Below are positions 32,626 to 42,247 of a DNA stretch of 64,000 nucleotides, in pieces. Position 1 is the first letter of the stretch. Each line of letters begins with the position of its first letter. The stretch comes from Leptospirales bacterium (lineage in GTDB: Bacteria; Spirochaetota; Leptospiria; Leptospirales; Leptonemataceae), in the NCBI GenBank assembly GCA_019694685.1, contig JAIBBM010000009.1:1-64000 (forward strand), written 5' to 3'. A program made the translations under genes and the position numbers. Below the pieces are notes generated by a model that was not told the origin of the DNA, made no database searches, and worked only from the letters and a program-made list of their open reading frames with translations.

Positions 32626-35322
32626 TCAAAAAGAATATCTAAATTGAACCAGATACGTGCGTCCTTCCAGAGCCGGGGAACCATCTGAAACAGCTGCATC
32701 CCCAGCGTTGCTGTTCATCGGATAGAGAGCTCCTTCTGCGAGCATATTCTTGACGATCAAACTGATTTCCATTCTGGGGCCGATCGTATAACCAACGTTT
32801 CCGTTCAGAATGTGATTTCCCTCTATGCGATTTCCAACGGGCGAATACCAGTTTGCATAGTACAAGTAGTTCACTCCAAACGTCCAGTTTCGCGGTGTAA
32901 AGGAAACATGTGCACGCGTTATATTCTCCGGAAACGCGCGAAAGTGAGGGTTGAATTTCTTGTTTGTAAGATACATCCCGCCATTGTACGGACTAAAATA
33001 CATACTATCCGAAACAGTCAGAACACGCACGACTGAATGCGAAAGAGTGATAGATAACCGGGGAAGCTTGTAGGTCCCGCTTGCCTCCGCACCCCCGGCA
33101 TGGATTACACCAGGTAGATTTCTGAAAAAGAAATAACCATTCCAGTCTCCCGCCACGTCCGTGCCTATGCGAGGCATTTTAAATGCAGTCGGATCTGCAT
33201 AGATAACACCTACATCAATCACCTTTTGAATTGTGTTGTAGAACGTTACCGCGTCAAAGGAAAGGCGATCCCCTGGTTCGTAGTTAAATGCAAGCTCGTA
33301 AGTACGGATCTTTTCTGGCTCCAGATTCGCAATGTTGCCGTAGTAAGTGGGCTGATTGAACTGATCCGTTGTGGGAATTCTGGACAGGGCCACCTTATCG
33401 TAGTTAGACGCCCGCAGTAGGCCATCCCCCTGGAAACCTCCCGAATACGATACCCCTGTAGATCCCCGGAACCCTTCCTGATAAGAAAAACGCGTACGCA
33501 GATTGCGGGCAAAATCGTAGAATAGACCAATCCTGGGAGAAAGATTTCCACCCCAGTATGGATGTTTATCGTATCTCACAGCACCGAAAAACTCCAGAGA
33601 AGGAGTGAGAGCAAAGAAATCCTCCGCGAATGCGGAATACACGATGATCGAGGAAGGAAAAACGTATCTGTGATTTCTATTTACATCGTCGAATAACGTT
33701 GTGTCAGCCTTGTTTACGATGAAGTTATTGCCGTTTACATCCGGCTGGCCCATGTCATATCGCCTGTACTCCCCTCCCACACCCAGACGATTCCTGTTGT
33801 GAGCGGCATTCCAGCGAAGGATCGTGGAACCACCGTATCGCGCCTCACGCGTCCCTCCCATGATGTGACCGCCATGGCTCTGGTAAATACTATCGTCTGT
33901 TGCGTAATTGGCTCTGGCCTTCGCAAATACGTTAGGTGAAAACTGGAACTTGTAGGAGACATCGTTTGAAAAAACAACATTCCGATACTCATCACGATCG
34001 CGATAGAAGTTGTAATAGTCACGCAGTTGATCTGTATAAATTCCCTCATAGGCCAGACCTGCGTAGTCCAATTCCGCAAGCGCAATCCGATTATTTCCGC
34101 GCTTGAGTCTACTTCCGCTTTGTGCAGGATCCTTGTATATTTCCAGAGTACTTGCCGTTCCCGGCTTCACTCGAGCATCGTACCAGCCCTCTACACCTTC
34201 AAAAGTTCTATCGTGCGCCCAGCCTTCGTCGCGGAGTTTCTGTCCCGAGTAGTTCGTAGCCTGAAAGAGAACGAACGCTTTGAGATCTTCTATCACCTGG
34301 CCCGTGGCACCTGCCTGAATCGATCCAGAACCAAAGCCATTTTGACCACCAGCCCCATAAAAACCGACACCGGGTGCATTGTCCGCGTTTCGCGTAACAA
34401 TGTTGATCACACCAAGCAAAGCGCCCTGACCGAGAGTGACTGAACCGGGCCCGCGAATCACTTCTATCCTCTCGATGTACTCGAGACTCATGCCGTTGAG
34501 AAGAGAGTCAGGCGGTCCACCGAACCATTCCGCATTCATGTTGTGACCATTGATCAGCAGAAGCACCTTCGAGTTGTTATCCGGTGCAAGGCCGCGAAAA
34601 CCAGCAATCACATCGTCCTGATCTTCCACTGCAAAATAGCCGGGGACAAACGTGGTCAACAACTCGTTGACTGTACGTGCGCCGCTTGACTTTACCTGAG
34701 ATCGCGTGATGACAGTCACAGCCGCGGGCTGCTTCTCCGCCCTGTCAGCGACGTTAGACGCCACAGAGATGCCTTCGCGAAATACTTTGAAAGCGTCCTG
34801 CGAATCCGCATCCGCCTTCGCAATCTTCGCGGGCCTGGTCCCTACCCGCGTTCCTTTAAAGTGCTCTGCGATGTTATCTGCACGCAAAATGCTTCGGGGA
34901 TTTGTTTTCACGCGCGCCACCACTCGTTTCCCAAAGCGCTCAATCCTCGCCCTGTCTGATTCAAGCATTTCCTGGTCATTGAGGCGATAGAGTGGTAAAT
35001 CAGTTTCGAGACTGTAGGCCTCTATCATGCCGCGTTCTGTAAAGATCTGACCATACAAAAGAAGACCGTTTTCTGTTCTGATGTACTGGCCCACGATCGT
35101 TAGATCCGCGCCCTGGGCCACGGGCATATCTGAGGAAGGAACGGACACAAGCTCTGCTCGAAACCCCTCGGCTACAAACTGGCTTAGTAAAAGATTGCGA
35201 ATGGTGCTCGCCAGCTCCACCTCTGGCTTCCCTCCGAGCGATTCAAAATCGCCGATTGCGATCGATTGTGCAAAAGTTGCAGTGGCAGTCGCAATGAGCA
35301 GAATGACTCCGCGAACGAGCAT
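32626..35322 (-). CDS. Second TonB-dependent receptor with the same extra N-terminal domain
   Basis: The signal peptide MLVRGVILLIATATATFAQ is followed by SIAIGDFESLGG and ADLTIVGQYIRTENGLLLYGQIF, a TolB/CsgG-like domain of about 150 residues matching that of the receptor at 23257. The plug shows QPAAVTVITRSQVKSSGARTV, VIRGPGSVTLGQGALLGVINIVTR, and the barrel ends in TYLVQFRYSF. The two paralogues share layout but are clearly divergent in sequence. Substrate is unknown. No TonB or ExbBD gene is in the window. Confidence 0.88.
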   Translation of the reverse strand: MLVRGVILLIATATATFAQSIAIGDFESLGGKPEVELASTIRNLLLSQFVAEGFRAELVSVPSSDMPVAQGADLTIVGQYIRTENGLLLYGQIFTERGMIEAYSLETDLPLYRLNDQEMLESDRARIERFGKRVVARVKTNPRSILRADNIAEHFKGTRVGTRPAKIAKADADSQDAFKVFREGISVASNVADRAEKQPAAVTVITRSQVKSSGARTVNELLTTFVPGYFAVEDQDDVIAGFRGLAPDNNSKVLLLINGHNMNAEWFGGPPDSLLNGMSLEYIERIEVIRGPGSVTLGQGALLGVINIVTRNADNAPGVGFYGAGGQNGFGSGSIQAGATGQVIEDLKAFVLFQATNYSGQKLRDEGWAHDRTFEGVEGWYDARVKPGTASTLEIYKDPAQSGSRLKRGNNRIALAELDYAGLAYEGIYTDQLRDYYNFYRDRDEYRNVVFSNDVSYKFQFSPNVFAKARANYATDDSIYQSHGGHIMGGTREARYGGSTILRWNAAHNRNRLGVGGEYRRYDMGQPDVNGNNFIVNKADTTLFDDVNRNHRYVFPSSIIVYSAFAEDFFALTPSLEFFGAVRYDKHPYWGGNLSPRIGLFYDFARNLRTRFSYQEGFRGSTGVSYSGGFQGDGLLRASNYDKVALSRIPTTDQFNQPTYYGNIANLEPEKIRTYELAFNYEPGDRLSFDAVTFYNTIQKVIDVGVIYADPTAFKMPRIGTDVAGDWNGYFFFRNLPGVIHAGGAEASGTYKLPRLSITLSHSVVRVLTVSDSMYFSPYNGGMYLTNKKFNPHFRAFPENITRAHVSFTPRNWTFGVNYLYYANWYSPVGNRIEGNHILNGNVGYTIGPRMEISLIVKNMLAEGALYPMNSNAGDAAVSDGSPALEGRTYLVQFRYSF

Positions 35323-35468
35323 ACCCGAAGGATAGGAGCACGGACACTGAGTCCGGGCAAGGTCTTTTTTACAATTGTCATGAAATCTGGCGGAAGACAG
35401 AACCGAACCGTGCCCAGAGGCTCGCGAAAAGGTTTCCAGAATCGCCCGGATGGTTTTTCAATGGCTGG

Positions 35469-36176
35469 ATGAGACTGATTGTGATCGCAGTATTGTCCCT
35501 ATTGTCATGCCAGAAATGGAATGAGATGATCGGGAAACACTGGTCATACGAAAAGCCTGAAGAATGGGGGGCAAGCTGCAATACAGGCAGACTGCAATCC
35601 CCCGTGGACATCCAGAAAACCACGCACGCAAATCTAGAAAGTGTAAGGATAGACTACTCAGATACACCGCTCGCTATCACGAATAACGGCCACACAATCC
35701 AGGTAAATGCGGCCGGGGCCGGCGGGATCACCGTGGGAGAAACCAGATTCAATCTTGTGCAATACCACTTTCATGCCCGCAGTGAACACGCCATTCAGGG
35801 AGCCACCGCAGACATGGAAGTGCATTTCGTTCACAAAGATGCGGCGGGCAACATTGCGGTGGTAGGAGTTCTTCTAAGAAAAGGAGAGAGTAACCCCCTG
35901 CTCAAAGCAATTGTGGAAAACGCCCCAAAGGAGAAGGGCGAAAAGACAGTATCTACCCGCGGAAACCCGGCGCTTCTCCTCCCGCCTTCGCGCGGTTATT
36001 ACACGTACGTTGGCTCCCTGACCACTCCCGATTGCTCAGAGGGATTGAAGTGGATTGTAATGAAGATGCCCGTAGAAGTATCCGAGCAGGAAATAGCTCT
36101 CTTTCGGGCCATGTATGCGAATAACGCTCGTCCGGTGCAGGCTCTGAACAATCGCATTATACTCGAAAGCGAATGA
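35469..36176 (+). CDS. Alpha-class carbonic anhydrase, probable lipoprotein
   Basis: The leader MRLIVIAVLSLLSC has a lipobox. The domain shows HWSYEKPEEWG, QSPVDI (typical N-terminal marker), the zinc site QYHFHARSEH with HFH, and the third His in MEVHFVH; SLTTPDCSEGLKWIV is the substrate-pocket strand. It interconverts CO2 and bicarbonate in the periplasm. CNTG and PDCS hold the Cys pair that forms the usual disulfide. At 235 residues the length is standard. Confidence 0.93.
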   Translation: MRLIVIAVLSLLSCQKWNEMIGKHWSYEKPEEWGASCNTGRLQSPVDIQKTTHANLESVRIDYSDTPLAITNNGHTIQVNAAGAGGITVGETRFNLVQYHFHARSEHAIQGATADMEVHFVHKDAAGNIAVVGVLLRKGESNPLLKAIVENAPKEKGEKTVSTRGNPALLLPPSRGYYTYVGSLTTPDCSEGLKWIVMKMPVEVSEQEIALFRAMYANNARPVQALNNRIILESE

Positions 36177-36242
36177 TGGAATCGGGAAAAATGCTTTTCT
36201 GACCAAAGGGTGAGTCCAGCTTCAGGCGGGGGATCAAACACC

Positions 36243-37523
36243 ATGCTCTGGATCAAGAATCACAAAAAGACCACCGGCCTTCTCGTCGCATTACTGCTAT
36301 TATTCGCAGTCTTCTTACGCCTGTCTGCCTGGGACGATTCCACTCGCCCTTCCGCCGATCTAAGCCAGGTCCATCCAGAGTCCACACCGGGCACTCTCAG
36401 GGATGTAGTAGTAGTCGGGAACAACTGGGATGGCACAGCAGATGTTTTTGATCCAACCACATTCAAGAAATTGAAACGATTTGACATCGTTCCGGATTTC
36501 GACGAGCGCATGGCAGAGGTAAACTCCAGCAGGATCCGAAGATTGTTCTTTCGCCTCATTCGCAACCTCATTGGGGAAGGACACAACCAGCTGGTGGACG
36601 ACATGTTCACTTCACACGACGGCAAATTCCTCTTCGTTTCTCGTCCCAGTTTCGCAGACGTGATCTCTGTGGAAGTGCAGACGGGCAAAATTGTCTGGAG
36701 AACGAAAGTAGACGGAAATCGCGCGGACCATGCAGCTATTTCGCCTGACGGCAAAGTTTTCCTTGTTTCTGCTTCCACTGCAAAGAAAGTCCAGGCAATT
36801 GATACGAGCACGGGCAAGATCGTGGGTGAATTCGAATCGGGAGATCAACCGCACGAAAACAACTATTCGAAAGACGGCAAACGCATCTTTCATGCTAGCA
36901 TTGGCAAAGTATATCTACCCACAACGTCTGCGATTTTTGATCGATTCAAAGGCGCGCGCTATTTCGAAATCGTAGACGCGCAATCCTACAAAGTTCTCAA
37001 GCGAATCAACATGAAAGAGAAACTGGAGGAATCCGGTCACCCCTGGTTTGATTCTGCCATTCGCCCGATGGCTATTTCCCCCGATGAAAGATTTGTTTAT
37101 CTTCAAATTTCCTTTTACCACGGATTCTTTGAATACGATCTTGAATCTGACAAAATCACTCGCGTCGCAGACCTTCCCATACCGGAAGAAATTCAAAAAA
37201 AGAATTATAGCGGCTATCAGCTCAATTCAGCGCACCATGGAATTGCGATCAATCACGAAGGAACAAAACTTTGTGTTGCAGCAACCATGTCCGCGTATGC
37301 TGCCATTGTTCATCGCGATACGTTCAAATACACAATCGTTCCTGTGGGTCCAAAGCCTTACTGGTCTACTGAAAGTGCTGTGGGTGGAAACTGCTATGTT
37401 TCCGTAAGCGAACAGGACCGCGTTGCAGTCATCTCCTGGGACAAGGAAAAGGAAATTGCAAGCGTTCCCGTAGGGCGCCACCCGCAGCGCGTTCGCACAG
37501 GCAAAATGATTCTGGGTCGTTGA
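36243..37523 (+). CDS. Membrane-anchored YVTN/cytochrome-d1-like beta-propeller protein
   Basis: A signal anchor ([18 protein letters not shown]) leads into a seven-bladed propeller with repeats such as [50 protein letters not shown] and [19 protein letters not shown]. No haem-binding CxxCH or other cofactor motif is present. It resembles surface-layer/YncE-type propellers of unknown role. I choose ATG 36243 (426 residues); a GTG at 36210 is possible. It follows the carbonic anhydrase gene by about 66 bases. Confidence 0.7.
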   Translation: MLWIKNHKKTTGLLVALLLLFAVFLRLSAWDDSTRPSADLSQVHPESTPGTLRDVVVVGNNWDGTADVFDPTTFKKLKRFDIVPDFDERMAEVNSSRIRRLFFRLIRNLIGEGHNQLVDDMFTSHDGKFLFVSRPSFADVISVEVQTGKIVWRTKVDGNRADHAAISPDGKVFLVSASTAKKVQAIDTSTGKIVGEFESGDQPHENNYSKDGKRIFHASIGKVYLPTTSAIFDRFKGARYFEIVDAQSYKVLKRINMKEKLEESGHPWFDSAIRPMAISPDERFVYLQISFYHGFFEYDLESDKITRVADLPIPEEIQKKNYSGYQLNSAHHGIAINHEGTKLCVAATMSAYAAIVHRDTFKYTIVPVGPKPYWSTESAVGGNCYVSVSEQDRVAVISWDKEKEIASVPVGRHPQRVRTGKMILGR

Positions 37524-37529
37524 GGGAAC

Positions 37530-38312
37530 TCAATCTGAGAATTTCGGGCGACGACCCTCTGTGAACGATTTCATGGCCTCCATGAGATTGCCTCGAATCG
37601 TCGGGTCGGAGAAATTTTTGTCTGTTGCCTTCGCATGAAATTCTATTCTGGAAACGGTCTCATGCAACAAGGAAGCCTTTGTGTGAATGAACGCAGAGGA
37701 CGGGATTCGAGTCAGTGCTTCTAGCTTGCGCATGGTAAGCTTGCGAAGGTCTTCGCGCGAATCTGCAATTGCGTTCACAAATCCGGCAGAGAGTGCTTCC
37801 TGTGCTTTGTACGTTTCTCCGTATACCATGTCGTTGAGATGGGAAGGAGAAACTGTATACTTGAGCTTATCAATGAACACACCGGGAAGTGGGAGTCCAA
37901 AGAACACCTCTGTAAAGGAGACACGGCCTTTCTGATTCAGCATGAACCGAAAATCGCACGCCAGAGCAATCACGGCACCACCGCCCATCGCATGCCCGGA
38001 TATTTCGCACACGAGAGGCTTATAAAATTGAAGGAGATGGCCAAAGAATTTTACAATCTCCCCCATTTCTTCCGCAAGGTGTTCGGAAGGGGTTGTGGCG
38101 ATCGTCGCTGCGTCCACGCCGTTGCTGAAGAACTTTTCGTTTTCTGAGGCAAATGCAACTGCCTTCACGGACCGATCGTCTCGAAGCTCATCCATGAGTG
38201 CGCGAAACTCGAGCAATGCCGCCCGCGTAAAAGAATTCTGCTCGTTGGTTTGAATAGAAATGATTTCGACCTGGGATCCTTTGAGATCGATTCTCTCTCT
38301 TTTGAAATTCAT
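37530..38312 (-). CDS. Enoyl-CoA hydratase/isomerase family protein
   Basis: A crotonase-fold protein of 260 residues. The two oxyanion-hole segments are FFSNGVDAATI and HAMGGGAVIALACDFRF. The usual catalytic Glu of enoyl-CoA hydratase is not obvious at the first site, so the reaction (hydration, isomerisation or other acyl-CoA chemistry) is open. The ATG at 38312 is preceded by AGGAGCAGGG; the frame runs 13 codons further upstream. It converges with the propeller gene, six bases apart. Confidence 0.82.
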   Translation of the reverse strand: MNFKRERIDLKGSQVEIISIQTNEQNSFTRAALLEFRALMDELRDDRSVKAVAFASENEKFFSNGVDAATIATTPSEHLAEEMGEIVKFFGHLLQFYKPLVCEISGHAMGGGAVIALACDFRFMLNQKGRVSFTEVFFGLPLPGVFIDKLKYTVSPSHLNDMVYGETYKAQEALSAGFVNAIADSREDLRKLTMRKLEALTRIPSSAFIHTKASLLHETVSRIEFHAKATDKNFSDPTIRGNLMEAMKSFTEGRRPKFSD

Positions 38313-38459
38313 ACCCTGCTCCTGGTTGCGAAGACCCTGAAAGGGGGACAAAAACCCCTCCGAATCGCGCAGTTTCTTCTATATAAAGAGCGCTGTGGGC
38401 GCCTCAATGAGACATAATCCCCGCAGTCTCTGCTGGCCGTTATGCGACCTTGACTGACT

Positions 38460-38912
38460 CTACTCCCTGTCCTTTGTGTCGATCAAAATTGTAATGGGTC
38501 CGTCATTGACCAGAGCCACCTTCATATCTGCACCAAACGTTCCCGTTCGCACCGGCCGTCCGGATTCTACTTTCAAAACCCGAACGAACTCTTCGTAGAG
38601 CGGAATGGCAGTCTCTGGCCTGGCCGCGCGAATGTAGGACGGCCTGTTTCCCTTCTTTGTGGATGCGAAGAGAGTGAACTGGGACACAACGAGAAATTCT
38701 CCCTGCACATCCAGAATGGATAGATTTGGTTTGTGATCTGCGTCGTCGAACAAACGCATGCGCGAAATCTTGCCGGCAAGAAAGGAAGCGTCCTCCATCG
38801 TGTCAGGCTCCTCTATTCCCACGAATACTAGAAGACCTGGACCGATCTCAGAGACTACCTGGCCCGATATGGTGACAGAAGCGTGCAGTACTCTCTGGAT
38901 GACAGCGCGCAT
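38460..38912 (-). CDS. dtd: D-aminoacyl-tRNA deacylase
   Basis: Dtd removes D-amino acids and glycine mischarged on tRNA. The protein opens with MRAVIQRVLHASV, carries SQFTLFAS (the SQxTL block) and ends with the second motif VNDGPITILIDTK, close to NxGPVT. The length of 150 residues is standard. The gene is monocistronic and diverges from the propeller lipoprotein gene at 38992. Confidence 0.94.
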   Translation of the reverse strand: MRAVIQRVLHASVTISGQVVSEIGPGLLVFVGIEEPDTMEDASFLAGKISRMRLFDDADHKPNLSILDVQGEFLVVSQFTLFASTKKGNRPSYIRAARPETAIPLYEEFVRVLKVESGRPVRTGTFGADMKVALVNDGPITILIDTKDRE

Positions 38913-38991
38913 GGGCCACGATTCGTTCTCATTACGGCGAAAAAACCAAAAAAAGTAGTCAATTGTCCCTACCCGCCAGCGTTGTTAAAGT

Positions 38992-40089
38992 ATGAAGAAA
39001 CGGATTCTGGCCCTCACTCTCATCGTCGCCGGGCTGCCCTCCTGCATCAAGATCTCAGCCAGTCCGTTTGATACATCGCAGGGGGCAGACGGGCTTGCGG
39101 GCTTCCTGGCAACTCTGCTTCTGAGTTCTACCAGTATGCTTTACGTCGCAGTGGGAGATCAGGGCAAATCCTACACTTCGTCGGATGGCCGCACATGGAC
39201 TGCTCAGACGGGCGCCGGAAGCACCATCACCTTCAATGCCATCGCCTGGAACGGGTCCAGGTTCTTCGCAGCCGGCGGGAACACTGCGCCCCAGGCAGTC
39301 ATCTACTCTTCGGCGGATGGAATTACCTGGACCAATGTTTTCACCTCTGGAACAGGAACCGGAGCCACCACGTTCAATGATATCGCGTTTACATCCGGCA
39401 AGCTCATCGCGGTGGGCCAGATCAATCTAAGCACCGCCTTGATTCGCACGTCAAGCGATGGAGCTACATGGAGTACAGGTTCAGGAGCCACAGCGAACGT
39501 TATGCGCATCGCAGGAGACGGAACCAACTTCATGGCAGTGCAACAACCAGGCAGTGGAACCGTGGGAGCTTATAAGAGCTCGGACGGAATTACTTTTACC
39601 GCGGTCAATCAGCCTTTCGCCACCATCGGAAAACCTTCGATTGCGGGAGATTTGATCTTCGCAAGCAGCCGGTTTATTTTCGCAGGCTCGGACGACTCCA
39701 CAAGTGCCACTCCGCCTTCTAGATCTTCCTTCACAACGGACCTGGGCGCTACGACGTGGACTGCGGATAGCACGAACAAGATTTTCGCCGGAAATGCGGC
39801 GGGCGAATATGCAAGAGCACTTGCCTACAACGGGACTCGCCTGGAAGCAGTCGGGGACAATTGCAGAGTGGATTTCACAACAAACCTGACCTCTCTCTCC
39901 TGGAGTTCCACTGCACTCACCATGTCCGGATGCAGCGCGATCAACTGGAAAGGAATGATCTGGGACGGAAGCAAGTTTGTGGCAGTGGGAAGCAGCGGTA
40001 AATTTGCGGCATCTGCGACGGGTGCTAGCACGGACTGGACGTATACGACCCTTGGTTCTTCGAACGTAAATGCAATCGCAGTGCGCTGA
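38992..40089 (+). CDS. Lipoprotein with BNR/sialidase-like beta-propeller repeats
   Basis: The leader MKKRILALTLIVAGLPSC has a good lipobox. The mature part is built of repeats such as KSYTSSDGRTWTAQTGAG, VIYSSADGITWTNVF, IRTSSDGATWSTGSG and FVAVGSSGKFAAS, the (S/T)xDGxTW Asp-box pattern of photosystem-assembly and sialidase-like propellers. No sialidase active-site residues are seen. Its TGA overlaps the ATG of the next gene (TGATG), so it belongs to the MBOAT/DltX-like/SGNH cassette and may bind the modified glycan or scaffold the complex. That role is inferred from linkage. Confidence 0.75.
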   Translation: MKKRILALTLIVAGLPSCIKISASPFDTSQGADGLAGFLATLLLSSTSMLYVAVGDQGKSYTSSDGRTWTAQTGAGSTITFNAIAWNGSRFFAAGGNTAPQAVIYSSADGITWTNVFTSGTGTGATTFNDIAFTSGKLIAVGQINLSTALIRTSSDGATWSTGSGATANVMRIAGDGTNFMAVQQPGSGTVGAYKSSDGITFTAVNQPFATIGKPSIAGDLIFASSRFIFAGSDDSTSATPPSRSSFTTDLGATTWTADSTNKIFAGNAAGEYARALAYNGTRLEAVGDNCRVDFTTNLTSLSWSSTALTMSGCSAINWKGMIWDGSKFVAVGSSGKFAASATGASTDWTYTTLGSSNVNAIAVR

Positions 40090-41101
40090 TGGATTTCAGC
40101 GTACTCCAGCTCACGTTCCTTTTCACGGGCGTTCTTGTTCTGATCAGCGTTCTGTCGGGTAAGAGCGCCGCGTCCTCGCGCGCTTTTCCTTTGATCACGC
40201 TTTCTGCGACTGCGGTTTTTTTTTTAGTTTAAACGAAACAGTCGCACTTGTAATTCCGCTCGCCGCGCTCGCGTTTTATGTCATTCCCTGGCGGACCGCT
40301 CGCACCATCGCTGCGTTTGGATTCCTCTTTTTCCCTGCTTTTCTTAGAGGGGAGCCACTGGCGACCGCTGGATACTCTTACATTATTTTGAGAATGCATG
40401 ATGCGGCGACTGCGAAAACCAGCGTTTCAGAATTCATTCGCCGCTCCTTTCTTTTCCCGTCTTTTCTATGCGGACCGATCGTACTTTCAGGACAAACGTG
40501 GATTCGCGAGAAATTCCTGAGGCCGCAAGATGTCTGGCTGATCTGCCTTGGACTGATCAAGGTTTTGATTCTACTGCCTTTCTGGAATGCTCATTTTGAA
40601 ACAGGACTTCTCCTGCCTTTCCAACCAGACGTCTCTGGATTCATGAACTTGCTCAAGACTGGAATCTACAGATACGCTCAGCTCTATCTGGACTTTTCTG
40701 GCATCATAGACATCGCAGCAGGTGTGAGTGGCCTACTTGGAATGCGCATCCGACACAATTTCAATAGACCATGGCTTGCCTCCTCTGTGGGCGATTTCTG
40801 GAGAAGATGGCACATCACTCTGGGGGCATGGATGCGACGACACGTCTACATTCCTCTGGGCAAAACCAGATTCGCACTCTTTCTTGTATTCTTGCTCGTG
40901 GGAGCATGGCATGGTTTGAAGTTGCATTTTATTTTGTGGGGAGCTCTACATGGGCTGGCCATCATCACGGAGCGTTTCGCATCCTCTCACTGGAGCCTTC
41001 CTGAATTCCTGGCTCGCCATACCATCGCAATACGAGGATTGAGAATCGTTTTGACTCAGCTATTCGTCACATTGAGCTGGGTTTTGTTTTTTTGGGCGTA
41101 G
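40089..41101 (+). CDS. MBOAT-family O-acyltransferase (DltB-like), split between two frames at a ten-T run
   Basis: Reading begins at ATG 40089 (MDFSVLQLTFLFTGVLVLIS...) and hits TAA at 40230-40232. Membrane-protein sequence continues at once in the -1 frame (SLNETVALVIPLAALAFYVIPW, then GYSYIILRMHD) to 41101. The second part has the MBOAT core: RRSFLFPSFLCGPI, LDFSGIIDIAAG, VGDFWRRWHITLGAWMRRHVYIP and GAWHGLK with the conserved His. The joined protein would have about 337 residues, shorter than DltB at about 400. One extra T, or a -1 slip in the run 40216-40225, restores the frame. Confidence 0.82.
40216..40226 (+). repeat. Ten-T homopolymer containing a -1 slippery heptamer (T_TTT_TTA)
   Basis: Ten consecutive T (40216-40225) followed by A. 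In the frame from 40089 the codons are GTT TTT TTT TTA, so T_TTT_TTA (40220-40226) is in the exact register of a -1 frameshift site, with a stop codon three bases after. Both replication slippage and transcription slippage are also plausible here. Confidence 0.75.
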
Positions 41102-41105
41102 CAAT

Positions 41106-41228
41106 ATGATTCCAAAACTAAGACTCACTCTTTCGTTCGCAGTCGGCCTGCTTTTTGGGCTTCTACTCTACTTCCTTCTCTTTCAGTCTACTTCTGAAAT
41201 TCATCATTTTCTATACGAGGCGTTTTGA
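41106..41228 (+). CDS. DltX-like 40-residue membrane microprotein
   Basis: A short frame in the operon: MIPKLRLTLSFAVG, then the membrane segment LLFGLLLYFLLF, then QSTSEIHHFLYEAF and stop. It has one transmembrane helix with a positive N-terminus inside, and ends in FLYEAF. Gram-positive DltX is also a small one-helix protein placed beside DltB, ending in a motif of the type FIYNEF whose Tyr carries the acyl group. The gene starts four bases after the MBOAT stop and its TGA overlaps the next ATG as TGATG. Frame, context and tail agree, but no homologue search was possible. Confidence 0.7.
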   Translation: MIPKLRLTLSFAVGLLFGLLLYFLLFQSTSEIHHFLYEAF

Positions 41229-42241
41229 TGATCGCGCGCGAGGCGACAGCCAGAGGATGGCTCATTGGTTTTTTTGTTCTCGGGCCCGCCACGTTCGCAA
41301 TCTTTTTTCTCCAGCAAATGCTTGGTTTTTTTCCGGCTCCCGCACACTGCCCGCATTCTATTACGCTCAAGGTTTCAGACGCTGAACTTCTGGCAGATGC
41401 GCGCAAGATCTCGCAGGATTGCGTTCTCATCTTCACAAGCTCGGAAGGAGGAGCCGTTGGAGGAGGGAAATCCATTTCTGAATTGGTTCATCAAGAAAAC
41501 ACCACAGTCGTATCAGACACGGAAGGATATTCTCCGTTTCGCGCCATCGTTTATCTGGGCAGAATGAACCCTGCCTGGGGGCGTGAACTGCCGTATCCCA
41601 GGATGATCTTGATGATCAATTCACATTACGCTCGGGATCACGAATATGGATCCGATTTGTTTATGCAGTATTTTCCGGAAAAAGAATCCGCGAATTTCTA
41701 CAAAGGACAGGCCCCCTTTCCACTTTCGCAGTCGGTGGGAGAGAATCGCAGTTTTTTCACGGTCCTTGCGATCTACAGAGGCTGGATGCGCCGGAGAATT
41801 GGTCTTCCCCTGGAACGAATTCTCGCAGGTGAGAAGACATTTGCGAAAGAAGCGGATTTGACCACGGATCCAAAATGGAATGTATCCACTTCTATCTCAC
41901 AAAAGATAGAACCTGAGAGCCTGAGGAAAGAAAGAACCATTCCCAACGCTCACGGACTATTTGAATCTGCTTTATCCCATCTTCCGCGCGAGCGTGTGAA
42001 ACTCATCGTCATGCCTCTCCACACCGTGGTTTATGGAAATCTGGGGCTAAGCCCAATGGAAAACGAACGAAACATGACATCTGCTTTCACTCGAAGCGGC
42101 CTTCCCTACAGAATCGTAAGAGAACTGGATCAACCGGGATACTGGTTTGATACGATTCACTTCAACGAACGCGGCAGAAAGGCTCTGGCGCAGATTCTTG
42201 CGGAAGAATCTACTCAAATGATGCGAACAAAGCCCAGATGA
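41228..42241 (+). CDS. Membrane-anchored SGNH-hydrolase-like protein (DltD-like role)
   Basis: An N-terminal helix (LIGFFVLGPATFAIFFLQQML) anchors an exported domain. VLIFTSSEGGAVGGG holds the candidate nucleophile Ser, and YWFDTIHFNERG near the C-terminus gives the DxxH pair of SGNH enzymes. It is 337 residues from ATG 41228, which is translationally coupled to the microprotein (TGATG). In Dlt-type systems the SGNH protein works with the MBOAT on the outer face of the membrane. The glycan target is unknown. Confidence 0.75.
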   Translation: MIAREATARGWLIGFFVLGPATFAIFFLQQMLGFFPAPAHCPHSITLKVSDAELLADARKISQDCVLIFTSSEGGAVGGGKSISELVHQENTTVVSDTEGYSPFRAIVYLGRMNPAWGRELPYPRMILMINSHYARDHEYGSDLFMQYFPEKESANFYKGQAPFPLSQSVGENRSFFTVLAIYRGWMRRRIGLPLERILAGEKTFAKEADLTTDPKWNVSTSISQKIEPESLRKERTIPNAHGLFESALSHLPRERVKLIVMPLHTVVYGNLGLSPMENERNMTSAFTRSGLPYRIVRELDQPGYWFDTIHFNERGRKALAQILAEESTQMMRTKPR

Positions 42242-42247
42242 GGCGTT

